Below, piece by piece: positions 31,083-39,225 of a DNA stretch of 64,000 nt. The stretch spans positions 186,001 through 250,000 of the forward strand of contig NZ_QSCM01000003.1 of the NCBI RefSeq assembly GCF_003463065.1, read 5' to 3'. Source of the stretch: Blautia sp. OF03-15BH. GTDB lineage: Bacteria; Bacillota; Clostridia; Lachnospirales; Lachnospiraceae. The notes below the pieces were generated by a model. It saw only the letters and a program-made list of their open reading frames with translations. It was not told the DNA's origin and ran no database searches. The translations under genes were made by a program, and so were the position numbers. Position 1 is the stretch's first letter. The number at the start of each line of letters is the position of its first letter.

Positions 31083-32747
31083 CTAGACTTCCATAATGAT
31101 CGGCAGGATCATAGGACTTCTCTTCGTCCGTTTCCAGAGGAAGTCGCTGAGCGCATCTTTGATCACATTTTTGATTTTTCCCCAGTCTGAGACATGCTTA
31201 TCCATGCAGTCCGTAATGGCATCCTCCACCACATGGCGGGCCTCTTCCATAAGTCCTTCTGATTCACGCACATAAACAAAACCGCGGGATACGATATCCG
31301 GTCCGGAAAGGAGCTGGTTGCTGAAGCGCTCCAGCGTCAAAACTACGATCAGGATCCCATCCTCCGCCAGATGCTGTCTGTCCCGGAGAACGATATTTCC
31401 CACATCACCTACGCCAAGACCGTCCACAAGAATGGCTCCACAGGGCACATGACCGGATATTTCTGCTTTTTTCTCATCCAGTTCCAGAACATCTCCGGAA
31501 TGAAGAATGAAAATATTGTCCTTGGGAATTCCAAGGGATGCTGCGATATCTGCCTGGGCTTTCATATGACGAAATTCGCCGTGAACCGGGATCGCATATT
31601 TGGGATGCACCAGAGAATAGATCAGCTTGATCTCTTCCTGGCAGGCATGACCGGATACATGTACATCCTGGAAGATCACCTTTGCTCCCATCATGGTCAG
31701 CTCATTGATGATCTTGGAAACTGCTTTCTCATTTCCCGGAATCGGATTGGAACTCAGGATCACGGTATCACCTGGTTTCACCTGCACCTTCCGGTGCATA
31801 TTTGCCGCCATCCGTGACAGGGCTGCCATGGACTCTCCCTGGCTTCCTGTTGTGACCAGTACCATCTGTTCATCCGGATAATTTTTCATCTGCTCAATAT
31901 CAATGAGCGTATTTTCCGGAATATCCAGATATCCCAGCTCTGCCGCTGTGGTGATCACATTTACCATACTCCGGCCTTCAATGACCACTTTTCTTCCATA
32001 CTTATACGCAGAATTGATGATCTGCTGCACACGGTCCACATTGGAAGCAAAGGTGGCAATGATGATCCTCGTGTTTTTATGCTCTGCAAAAATATTGTCA
32101 AAGGTCTTGCCTACCGTCCGCTCAGACATGGTAAAACCGGGACGCTCTGCATTGGTGCTGTCACACATCAACGCCAGAACGCCTTTCTTTCCAAGCTCTC
32201 CAAAACGCTGCAGGTCGATGGCATCACCGAATACCGGTGTATAATCCACCTTGAAATCTCCCGTATGGATAATGATCCCTGCCTGTGAAAAGATTGCCAG
32301 TGCGGAAGCATCCGCAATGCTGTGGTTTGTCTTGATAAATTCGATGCGGAAAGCCCCCAGGTTGATAGACTGTCCGTGACGGATCACCTTTCTTTTCACG
32401 CTTCTGGTCAGATTGTGTTCCTCCAGCTTGTTGTCGATCAGACCGATGGTAAGCTTGGTGCCATACACCGGCGCATTCAGCTGTTTGAGGATATAGGGAA
32501 GTGCTCCGATATGATCCTCATGACCATGGGTGATCACAAAGCCTTTTACCTTATCCACATTGTTTTTCAGATACGTGATATCCGGAATCACCAGGTCGAT
32601 TCCCAGCATATCATCCTCAGGAAACGCCAGGCCGCAGTCCACCACAATAATACTGTCTTCATATTCGAAGGCAGTGATATTCATGCCGATCTGCTCCAGG
32701 CCGCCCAGAGGAATGATCTTCAGTTTTGAATTGTTCTCTTGCTTCAA
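31083..32747 (-). CDS. rnj: Ribonuclease J
   Basis: A 554-residue metallo-beta-lactamase/beta-CASP ribonuclease with 5'-exonuclease and endonuclease activity in mRNA decay and rRNA maturation. Zinc-site motifs are VITHGHEDHIGALPYIL and IIHTGDFKVD, with MCDSTNAERPGFTMSE, VSGHACQEEIKL and PVHGEFRHMKAQ following. The length is normal. It sits in the ireB-ruvX-DUF1292-rnj-ylbF operon. Confidence 0.96.
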   Translation of the reverse strand: MKQENNSKLKIIPLGGLEQIGMNITAFEYEDSIIVVDCGLAFPEDDMLGIDLVIPDITYLKNNVDKVKGFVITHGHEDHIGALPYILKQLNAPVYGTKLTIGLIDNKLEEHNLTRSVKRKVIRHGQSINLGAFRIEFIKTNHSIADASALAIFSQAGIIIHTGDFKVDYTPVFGDAIDLQRFGELGKKGVLALMCDSTNAERPGFTMSERTVGKTFDNIFAEHKNTRIIIATFASNVDRVQQIINSAYKYGRKVVIEGRSMVNVITTAAELGYLDIPENTLIDIEQMKNYPDEQMVLVTTGSQGESMAALSRMAANMHRKVQVKPGDTVILSSNPIPGNEKAVSKIINELTMMGAKVIFQDVHVSGHACQEEIKLIYSLVHPKYAIPVHGEFRHMKAQADIAASLGIPKDNIFILHSGDVLELDEKKAEISGHVPCGAILVDGLGVGDVGNIVLRDRQHLAEDGILIVVLTLERFSNQLLSGPDIVSRGFVYVRESEGLMEEARHVVEDAITDCMDKHVSDWGKIKNVIKDALSDFLWKRTKRSPMILPIIMEV

Positions 32748-32765
32748 AAAGTCATACCTCCTCCG

Positions 32766-33026
32766 TCACATGGTAATATCTACGTCATCTAACATCTCCT
32801 GGAAAACATTTGACACTGCCGCCAGTTCGCTGTCATCCTCTACGATCTCATAAACAGCCTCTTCTTCTCCATCACCGGACAGATCCTTCAGGATCCAGCA
32901 TTCCGCATCATCCTCCTCGGAATCTGTCACCAGGATATAGTCCACGCCGGCAATGCGTGTCTGTTCCAGTACAAAAAATTCTGCCGCTTCTTCTCCATCG
33001 GCAAATGCAAACTTAATTTTTTCCAT
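32766..33026 (-). CDS. DUF1292 (YrzB-family) small acidic protein
   Basis: An 86-residue acidic protein (FFVLEQTRIAGVDYILVTDS, then a Glu/Asp-rich C-terminal half) matching the DUF1292/YrzB family, whose function is unknown. It belongs to the conserved trio ireB-ruvX-yrzB of Firmicutes and overlaps ruvX by 14 nt. Confidence 0.88.
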   Translation of the reverse strand: MEKIKFAFADGEEAAEFFVLEQTRIAGVDYILVTDSEEDDAECWILKDLSGDGEEEAVYEIVEDDSELAAVSNVFQEMLDDVDITM

Positions 33027-33450
33027 TTTTCATGCCCTCACTGTCCAGATAGCCCTGCAGAATGTAAACTGCAGCCAGCTTATCCACGTATTCTTTTCTG
33101 TTTTCCCGGCGCACTCCGCTCTCCATCAGCGTACGGTTGGCCTCCACAGTGGTCAGGCGCTCATCCCACATCACTACGGGAATTCCCGTGCGGCGCTCCA
33201 GGGTCTCTTTAAAAGCCAGGGACTTCTCCGCCCGGTCTCCTATGGTATTGTTCATATTCTTGGGGAAGCCTAAAACAAAGGTCTCCACACCGTATTCTTT
33301 TGCCAGTTCCTCGATCCTTGCCAGCGTCTGGCGAAGCTTGTTCTCTGAAGTTCTCCGGATGATCTCAACTCCCTGTGCTGTCACGCCAAGCGGATCACTC
33401 ACACTGACGCCTACCGTCTTGGAGCCAAAATCCAAACCCATTACTCTCAT
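33013..33450 (-). CDS. ruvX: Putative pre-16S rRNA nuclease / Holliday junction resolvase RuvX (YqgF)
   Basis: A 145-residue RNase H-fold nuclease. MRVMGLDFGSKTVGVSVSDP carries the first catalytic Asp, VLGFPKNMNNTIGDRAEKSL and WDERLTTVEANRTL the further acidic residues, and YVDKLAAVYILQGYLD the last. The family processes 16S rRNA 5' ends and has been proposed as a resolvase. The start at 33450 follows family N-termini, with AAAGGAAC upstream. Confidence 0.93.
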   Translation of the reverse strand: MRVMGLDFGSKTVGVSVSDPLGVTAQGVEIIRRTSENKLRQTLARIEELAKEYGVETFVLGFPKNMNNTIGDRAEKSLAFKETLERRTGIPVVMWDERLTTVEANRTLMESGVRRENRKEYVDKLAAVYILQGYLDSEGMKNGKN

Positions 33451-33473
33451 ATGCTCTGTTCCTTTTCTTCCGG

Positions 33474-33737
33474 TCACTGCTGTGCATTATTTTTGATATA
33501 ATCCTTGAGAAGTTCCTCTACCAGTTCGTCCCGTTCCACTTTCATGATCATGCTGCGGGCGCCATTATGGCTGGTGATATAAGTCGGATCTCCGGACATA
33601 ATATAACCCACGATCTGATTGACCGGATTGTAGCCTTTCTCTCTCATGGCATTGTAAACCGTGTCCAGAACCTCTTTCACACGAAGCTCCGGTTCCACAT
33701 TTACCTTAAAAAACTGTGTCTGATTGATATCATTCAT
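33474..33737 (-). CDS. ireB: IreB-family regulatory phosphoprotein
   Basis: An 87-residue protein (FKVNVEPELRVKEVLDTVYN, NPVNQIVGYIMSGDPTYITS, HNGARSMIMKVERDELVEEL) of the IreB/DUF965 (YrzL) family. In Enterococcus IreB is phosphorylated by the PASTA kinase IreK and tunes cephalosporin resistance; a small phosphorelay role is plausible here. It is the first gene of the long operon from the promoter at 33814-33842. Confidence 0.93.
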   Translation of the reverse strand: MNDINQTQFFKVNVEPELRVKEVLDTVYNAMREKGYNPVNQIVGYIMSGDPTYITSHNGARSMIMKVERDELVEELLKDYIKNNAQQ

Positions 33738-33813
33738 TTTCTCACGTCCTCGTCTGTCTTATCAACTGTATGCAGTTTTTTCCGTTCCGTCCGGAAAAAG
33801 CTGCTTTGGATTT

Positions 33814-33842
33814 ATTGTAATATATATCCGCCCGAAAGTAAA
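33814..33842 (-). promoter_or_regulatory. Sigma-A promoter of the ireB-ruvX-rnj operon
   Basis: Minus strand TTTACT (33837-33842), 17-bp spacer, TACAAT (33814-33819), about 75 nt before ireB. Confidence 0.75.
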
Positions 33843-33861
33843 GCGGACATTCGCGATCCTC

Positions 33862-35307
33862 TTATCTGACTTCTGCGGTCAGAAGTTCCCCTGCTCTCTG
33901 GCCGGATACTTTTACGGTACGGAGCTGATTGCTCAGATCTTCCGCAGCGGGAACCGCGATCTTCACATATTCCTTCGTATGTCCGACAAACCATTCTTTT
34001 CCATCCAGCGTCACTTTTTCTTCAAAAAGGACCTCCTGCTCCGTCCCGGTAAGAACTGCCTCATAGAGTTTCCGGTGTTCTTTATCCAGTTTCAGCAGGA
34101 TATCGCTGCGTTTTGCCTTGATTTCTTCCGGGATCTGATGTTCCATGGCATCTGCTTTCGTCCCTTTTCGTCTGGAATATTTGAAAATATGTGTCTCATA
34201 GAAAGCGATCTTTTTGAGAAAAGCCTCTGTCTCGGCAAATTCTTCTTCTGTTTCGCCCGGGAAGCCTACAATAACATCTGTCGTCAGAGCCGGGTGATCG
34301 AATTTTTCTCTTAAAAGCACACATTTTTCATAATATTCCTCCGCTGTATAACGGCGGTTCATCCGTTTCAGAGTTGCATCGCAGCCGCTCTGCAGGGAAA
34401 GATGAAAATGAGGACAGAATTTCTCCTGGTCTTTCAGGGCATTTACAAATTCTTCCGTAATGATACGGGGTTCCAGGGAACCCAGGCGTACCCGGCGGAT
34501 CCCCGGTACTTCCATGGTCTTCAGGATCAGTTTCAAGAGATTTTCTCCGTTATCGATCCCGTAGGAGCTTAAATGGATGCCGGTCAGGACCACTTCCTGA
34601 AAGCCGCTCTCTGCCAGACGCTTCACCTCAGAAAGCACGTCAGAAAGGTCTCTGCTCCGCACACGGCCTCTGGCATAGGGGATGATGCAATAACTGCAGA
34701 ACTGGTTACAGCCATCCTGTACTTTGATATAGGCTCTTGTATGCTCTGTCGTATGAGTGATCTGAAGTTCTTCGTATTCTTTTTCGTGGGAAAGGTCTTT
34801 TAAATACTTCTGAGTCTCATGAACACTGGCGGCAAATGCTTCTTCGCTCATGGAAGCCAATGTCTCTTCCGGAGTTTCTGACTCGTTCTGCGTGTTTTCG
34901 CAGGAACAGTGTTCCTTACACGCACCTTCTTCACAGGAAGAAGCCGTTTTCATTCCTTTTTTGAAATTTTCCAGTATCTTTACCAGATCTCTTTTCTGGT
35001 TGTTTCCGATAATAATGTCAATGGCGTCATCCGCAGCCGCCTCTTCTGCTGCTGCCTGGACATAACAGCCGGCAGCTACCACAACGGCGTCGGGATTCAT
35101 CTTTTTGGCACGGTGAAGCATCTGCCGGGATTTCCGGTCTGCCATATTTGTCACCGTACAGGTGTTGATCACATAGACATCTGCCCCGGGAGCAAACGGC
35201 ACGATTTCATATCCGGCCTGTTCCAGCAGCTCCTGCATGGCTTCAGTCTCATAAGAATTTACCTTACAGCCCAGATTGTGAAGGGCCGCTTTTTTTCTCT
35301 CAGACAT
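33862..35307 (-). CDS. mtaB: tRNA (N6-threonylcarbamoyl-A37)-C2 methylthiotransferase MtaB, with Cys-rich insert
   Basis: A 481-residue radical-SAM methylthiotransferase that converts t6A37 to ms2t6A in tRNA. The N-terminal cluster uses Cys14, Cys50 and Cys81; the radical-SAM cluster is CNQFCSYC (Cys200, 204, 207); TRAM follows at the C-terminus. Between them, residues 121-180 are a charged insert with four extra Cys (CEEGACKEHCSC, 125-136) not usual in this family. The start at 35307 has AAAGGATC upstream; 31 upstream codons of the open frame run into a repeat element and are discarded. Confidence 0.93.
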   Translation of the reverse strand: MSERKKAALHNLGCKVNSYETEAMQELLEQAGYEIVPFAPGADVYVINTCTVTNMADRKSRQMLHRAKKMNPDAVVVAAGCYVQAAAEEAAADDAIDIIIGNNQKRDLVKILENFKKGMKTASSCEEGACKEHCSCENTQNESETPEETLASMSEEAFAASVHETQKYLKDLSHEKEYEELQITHTTEHTRAYIKVQDGCNQFCSYCIIPYARGRVRSRDLSDVLSEVKRLAESGFQEVVLTGIHLSSYGIDNGENLLKLILKTMEVPGIRRVRLGSLEPRIITEEFVNALKDQEKFCPHFHLSLQSGCDATLKRMNRRYTAEEYYEKCVLLREKFDHPALTTDVIVGFPGETEEEFAETEAFLKKIAFYETHIFKYSRRKGTKADAMEHQIPEEIKAKRSDILLKLDKEHRKLYEAVLTGTEQEVLFEEKVTLDGKEWFVGHTKEYVKIAVPAAEDLSNQLRTVKVSGQRAGELLTAEVR

Positions 35308-35343
35308 CTCTGATCCTTTCTCTTTATAAAAACATATTTTTGT

Positions 35344-35526
35344 GTAACAGTTCAGAACATCAGCAAAATGAAAAATCAGACTATGCAAACTCGTTTGCAA
35401 TAGGATGAATTTTCATTTTGGAATGGGCGGAACGCCCATTAGCCTCAGACAGAAGCTGCGAATGCAGCGATAGCGCATGCAATGCGCGTGTCTGTGGCCT
35501 GTTGGGCTGAACGTCCTGAATAGTTA
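35344..35526. repeat. Second palindromic intergenic repeat with ends like the topA MITE
   Basis: Left end GTAACAGTTCAGAAC, right end GTCCTGAATAGTTAC: nearly the same terminal repeats as the 14385-14528 element. Inside are AAAATGAAAA/TTTTCATTTT, TGCAAACTCGTTTGCA and ATGGGCGGAACGCCCAT hairpins. No clear target duplication flanks it. It occupies most of the mtaB 5' region. Confidence 0.6.
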
Positions 35527-35566
35527 CTCTATGGAAAACTGCTGCAAACTTTGTATTGTTTTCTTC

Positions 35567-35595
35567 TTGACATTTATCTGCCATCTCGGTAATAT
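35567..35595 (+). promoter_or_regulatory. Sigma-A promoter of the HPr-like gene
   Basis: Plus strand TTGACA (35567-35572), 17-bp spacer, TAATAT (35590-35595). Confidence 0.85.
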
Positions 35596-35601
35596 TAAAC
35601 T

Positions 35602-35777
35602 AGAACGTAACGTTTCGGTCCCAAGAAAGACTGCCTCGTTACACCGGTACAGTGAAACCTAAATAACTGACACTTTGACTGGTCTGATCTTTCATCAGCT
35701 GCGTTATCGTCAATGTATCCGAAACTTAATTTTCGCTGGACTGGAATCATATTAAAATTAGCAGGGAGGTTTTTCCA
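35602..35777 (+). other. Long 5' leader of the HPr-like gene, function unknown
   Basis: About 176 nt between the predicted transcription start and the ATG. It contains GTAACG...CGTTAC pairing (near 35607-35642) and several further short complementary stretches, but no open frame and no terminator before the GGGAGG ribosome site. I do not recognise it as a known riboswitch. It could be an untranslated regulatory leader or simply AT-rich spacer. Confidence 0.4.
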
Positions 35778-36014
35778 ATGAAAACAGTACAGATTTCTTT
35801 AAATTCCATCGATAAGGTAAAATCATTCGTAAATGACATTACCAAATTTGACTATGATTTCGATCTGATCTCCGGCAGATATGTCATCGATGCAAAATCC
35901 ATCATGGGTATCTTCAGCCTTGATCTTTCCAAACCCATCGACCTGAACATCCATGCTGACGCTGGACTGGATGAGATCCTTGAGATCCTGAAGCCCTACA
36001 TCATCAGCAAATAA
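35778..36014 (+). CDS. HPr-like protein lacking the phosphorylatable histidine
   Basis: A 78-residue protein with the HPr fold pattern. KSIMGIFSLDL (residues 40-50) matches the Ser46 region of HPr (KSIMGVMSL), and the spacing to the ends fits. The GIHARPA motif with His15 is absent: the corresponding segment reads NSIDKVKSF, and the only His is residue 59. It therefore cannot act as a classic PTS phosphocarrier but could still be a substrate or ligand at the serine site (Ser41), or a regulator. It is monocistronic, with a strong promoter, a long leader and a terminator. Confidence 0.8.
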   Translation: MKTVQISLNSIDKVKSFVNDITKFDYDFDLISGRYVIDAKSIMGIFSLDLSKPIDLNIHADAGLDEILEILKPYIISK

Positions 36015-36030
36015 TCTTGCCGGATACAAT

Positions 36031-36064
36031 GGCCGCCCGCATATGCGAGCGGCCTTCTTTTTTT
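36031..36064 (+). terminator. Terminator of the HPr-like gene
   Basis: Stem GGCCGC/GCGGCC (36031-36036 with 36049-36054) with inner GCATATGC, then TTCTTTTTTT. Confidence 0.92.
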
Positions 36065-36091
36065 GCAGAACAGCTGTGTCTGCGGACATTC

Positions 36092-37270
36092 TTACTCGAT
36101 CCAGATCGTTTCTACGGTATCGATCGCCGTCTTCATCAGCTCATCGATTTTTTCATTCAGATGCTGTTCGCTTCTCTTGATGATCTTGATATTCGGTTTT
36201 GTCACCGGATGCTTTGCCACAAAGATCGTACAGCAGTCTTCATAAGGAAGAATAGAAGTTTCAAAAGCTCCGATTTTTTCAGAAATATCTACAATTTCCT
36301 GTTTATCAAAAGCAATGACCGGACGGAATACCGGCAGTGTGCAGACCTCATTGGTTGCTGCAAGGCTCTGCATGGTCTGGCTTGCCACCTGACCGATACT
36401 CTCACCGGTGATCAGGCCAAGGCACTTCGTCTCTTTGGCAAAATGCTCTGCGATCCGCATCATATAACGACGCATAATGATCGTCAGCTCGTCATGCGGG
36501 CACTGCTCATAAATGTAAAGCTGAATATCGGTAAAATTCACCACATGAAGATTGATCGGTCCTGTATATCTGGAAATGATCTTTGCCAGATCCACAACCT
36601 TCTGTTTGGCTCTCTCACTGGTATATGGCGGTGCATGGAAATAGACCGCATCAATCAGGACTCCTCGTTTTGCTACCATATAGCCTGCCACCGGGCTGTC
36701 AATTCCGCCGGAAAGAAGCAGCATGGCTTTGCCGTTGGCTCCCACAGGCATACCGCCCGGACCCGGAATGATCTTCGAATAAACGTAGATCTCGTCACGG
36801 ATCTCCACATTCACCACGATCTCCGGATCGTGTACATCCACTTTTGTCTCCGGGAAGGCTTTCAGGAGCTTCTCGCCCAGTGCCGCATTGACTTCCATGG
36901 AGAGCATGGGATAGTCTTTTCTTGCTCTTCTCGCATTGACCTTAAAGGTATAGTTTCCTTCCGGATGTGTCTTGCCCATGAACGCCACCACGTCTTCTGC
37001 CAGAGTCTCAAAGCCTTTGTCCTCCAGCCGTACCATCGGGCAGATGCCCACGATACCAAAGACGTGCTGCAGAGCATCCACGGTCTCCTCGTAATCATAA
37101 TCACCGGAACAGTCCACAAAGATCCTTGCCTGATCCTTGTAAACTTCAAATTCCCCGTCGATCCGTTTCAGTGCGTAGCGGATCTGACGCACCAGGGCAT
37201 TCTCAAAGAGATAACGGTTTTTTCCCTTGATACCGATTTCTCCATATTTGATCAAAAAAGATTTATACAT
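36092..37270 (-). CDS. thiI: tRNA 4-thiouridine synthase ThiI
   Basis: A 392-residue enzyme that inserts sulfur at U8 of tRNA (and, in some bacteria, supplies thiazole sulfur). N-terminal ferredoxin-like and THUMP domains (FLIKYGEIGIKGKNRYLFEN) precede the PP-loop pyrophosphatase domain with AMLLLSGGIDSPVAGYMVAK and GLITGESIGQVASQT. The C-terminal rhodanese domain of the E. coli protein is absent, as in Bacillus. It lies 22 nt after the cysteine desulfurase gene, its probable sulfur donor. Confidence 0.95.
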   Translation of the reverse strand: MYKSFLIKYGEIGIKGKNRYLFENALVRQIRYALKRIDGEFEVYKDQARIFVDCSGDYDYEETVDALQHVFGIVGICPMVRLEDKGFETLAEDVVAFMGKTHPEGNYTFKVNARRARKDYPMLSMEVNAALGEKLLKAFPETKVDVHDPEIVVNVEIRDEIYVYSKIIPGPGGMPVGANGKAMLLLSGGIDSPVAGYMVAKRGVLIDAVYFHAPPYTSERAKQKVVDLAKIISRYTGPINLHVVNFTDIQLYIYEQCPHDELTIIMRRYMMRIAEHFAKETKCLGLITGESIGQVASQTMQSLAATNEVCTLPVFRPVIAFDKQEIVDISEKIGAFETSILPYEDCCTIFVAKHPVTKPNIKIIKRSEQHLNEKIDELMKTAIDTVETIWIE

Positions 37271-37292
37271 GCAGTTTCTCCTCTAATAATTC

Positions 37293-38453
37293 TCAGTGTC
37301 TTGCGTATTTACGAAGTACCGGAAGCAGTTCTTTCAAATTCTCCAGACAGTAATCCAGTTCTTCCTTTGTCGTCTCATTGCAGAAGCTGAAACGGAGTGT
37401 GGAATCCAGAAGATCGGATTCCAGATGGATTTCTTTCAATACTGCGCTCACCGGCAGTTTCTTGTTGGAAGAGCAGGCAGAGCCGGAAGAGACATAAATG
37501 CCCCGTTCCTCCAGTGCGTGCAGAAGCACCTCACTCCGCACACCACGGAAGCTGACGCTGACGATCTGAGGCGCCGCTTTTTCTTCTTCCTTCGGACCAT
37601 TCACCTGGATATCCGGAAGCTTTTCCACTTCTTCTATAAAATAATTCCTGAGTGCTCTCAGTTTCTTCTGTTTTTCCTCAAAATCTTTATAGCAGTCTGC
37701 TGCCGCTGCTCCCAGTCCTGCGATCCCGGGTACATTATCCGTACCGGAACGCATGCCCTTTTGCTGGCCGCCGCCCAGGATCAGAGGATGGATCTTTACT
37801 TTCTCATTGATGTAGAGAAAACCGCTTCCCTTGGGACCATGGATCTTATGGCCGCTGACAGATAGCAGATCGATTCCTGCTTTTTTCGGACGGATCTGAT
37901 ACTTTCCGTAAGCCTGGATGGCATCCGTATGGAACCAGGCCTTCGGTGCCAGTCTGTGTACCAGTTCTGCTGCTTCTTCGACCGGCTCTCTTGCTCCCAC
38001 TTCATTATTCACATACATGATAGAAACCAGGATTGTGTCCTCGCGAAGTGCCTCTTTCAGCTCCTCAAGACTGATCAGTCCCGTTTCATCTACCGGAAGA
38101 AAGGTGATCTCAAAGCCCTGCTCCTGCAGATACAGCATAGGCTGCAAGACTGCTGCATGCTCGATCGCTGTCGTGATGATATGCTTTCCCGCCCTGCGGT
38201 TTGCCATGGCAGTGCCGATGAGGGCCCAGTTATCGCTTTCCGTCCCGCCGGAGGTGAAAAAAATTTCTTTTTCATTGACCTTCAGCGTCTTTGCGATAAG
38301 CTCCCGGCTCTCGCGGAGATATTTCTCCGCTTCCATTCCTTTGATGTGTTTGGAGGAAGGGTTTCCATAATCCTCCATCATTGTCTTTACCACCACATCA
38401 CGCACATGCTCACTGCACACAGTCGTGGCGGAATTATCCAGATATGCTTCCAA
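37293..38453 (-). CDS. Cysteine desulfurase (NifS/IscS-like), partner of ThiI
   Basis: A 386-residue PLP enzyme that releases sulfur from cysteine as a persulfide. MEAYLDNSATTVCSEHV, ITTAIEHAAVLQPM, the PLP-lysine motif SGHKIHGPKGSGFLYI and the catalytic loop SSGSACSSNKKLPVSAVL (persulfide Cys) are visible. Pairing with thiI matches the dedicated NifZ-ThiI pair of B. subtilis. It is cotranscribed with rsmE and prmA. Confidence 0.94.
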   Translation of the reverse strand: MEAYLDNSATTVCSEHVRDVVVKTMMEDYGNPSSKHIKGMEAEKYLRESRELIAKTLKVNEKEIFFTSGGTESDNWALIGTAMANRRAGKHIITTAIEHAAVLQPMLYLQEQGFEITFLPVDETGLISLEELKEALREDTILVSIMYVNNEVGAREPVEEAAELVHRLAPKAWFHTDAIQAYGKYQIRPKKAGIDLLSVSGHKIHGPKGSGFLYINEKVKIHPLILGGGQQKGMRSGTDNVPGIAGLGAAAADCYKDFEEKQKKLRALRNYFIEEVEKLPDIQVNGPKEEEKAAPQIVSVSFRGVRSEVLLHALEERGIYVSSGSACSSNKKLPVSAVLKEIHLESDLLDSTLRFSFCNETTKEELDYCLENLKELLPVLRKYARH

Positions 38454-38477
38454 AATTTCTATCTCCTTTAAGGATTT

Positions 38478-39221
38478 TCAGTTCTCTTCCAGCTGATACA
38501 TCAGAATAGAAAGAACCGTCATTCCTGCTGTTTCTGTTCTTAAAATACGTCTTCCAAGAGTGATCGCCTGAAAACCGGCTTCTTTTGCCAGTTCCACCTC
38601 CGCTTCTTCAAAACCGCCTTCCGGACCGATAAAAACAGCCACAGACTGCCCCGGTTTCACAGACTGGATGATCCGGCGTGTCCCGTCCATCCCTTCTGCC
38701 AGTTCGTAAGGGATCAGCCGTACATCCAGGTCAGAAGCAAGTTTCAGTGCCTCGGAAAATTTCACCGGTTCTTTCACTTCCGGTATCAGAAGACGTTTGG
38801 ACTGTTTGGCTGCGCTTTCAGAAATCGCCTGCCAGCGTTTCACCTTGGCTGCTACTTTTTTCTGATCCAGCTTTACCACCGCCCGGGCCGTAGCCATGGG
38901 TATGATCTCATAAACACCAAGTTCCACGGCCTTCTGGATGATGAGCTCCATCTTGTCACTCTTCGGCAATCCCTGAAAGAGATAGATCTTGGAAGGGAGC
39001 TCCATGCCTTTTTCCTGCGCCCACATAATGTTCAGCTCCACCGTATCTTCCCCGATGGCGGCAATGGCACAGCGGTAAACCTTCTCTCCGGTGCCGTCTG
39101 TCACATTGACTTCCTCTCCGGGATTCATGCGGAGCACATTTCTGATATGATTCACATCCGGCCCGTCTATGAAAATGTGATTTCCCTGAATCTTAGACGG
39201 TTCCACAAAAAAATGATGCAT
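38478..39221 (-). CDS. rsmE: 16S rRNA (uracil1498-N3)-methyltransferase RsmE
   Basis: A 247-residue SPOUT-class methyltransferase. MHHFFVEPSKIQGNHIFIDG, MELIIQKAVELGVYEIIPMA, AVFIGPEGGFEEAEVELAKE and ITLGRRILRTETAGMTVLSI form the RsmE fingerprint, including the trefoil-knot SAM site. It follows prmA by 4 nt, a widely conserved pair. Confidence 0.95.
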   Translation of the reverse strand: MHHFFVEPSKIQGNHIFIDGPDVNHIRNVLRMNPGEEVNVTDGTGEKVYRCAIAAIGEDTVELNIMWAQEKGMELPSKIYLFQGLPKSDKMELIIQKAVELGVYEIIPMATARAVVKLDQKKVAAKVKRWQAISESAAKQSKRLLIPEVKEPVKFSEALKLASDLDVRLIPYELAEGMDGTRRIIQSVKPGQSVAVFIGPEGGFEEAEVELAKEAGFQAITLGRRILRTETAGMTVLSILMYQLEEN

Positions 39222-39225
39222 GCTG

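Noticed and set aside
35344..35526. Hairpin-rich stretch as a tRNA or CRISPR array
   Set aside because: No cloverleaf, T-loop or regular repeat-spacer pattern; the stems fit the palindromic repeat family better.
36017..37390. 457-codon plus-strand open frame opposite thiI
   Set aside because: Antisense shadow of thiI and the cysteine desulfurase 3' end; begins in the terminator of the HPr-like gene and has no domain.
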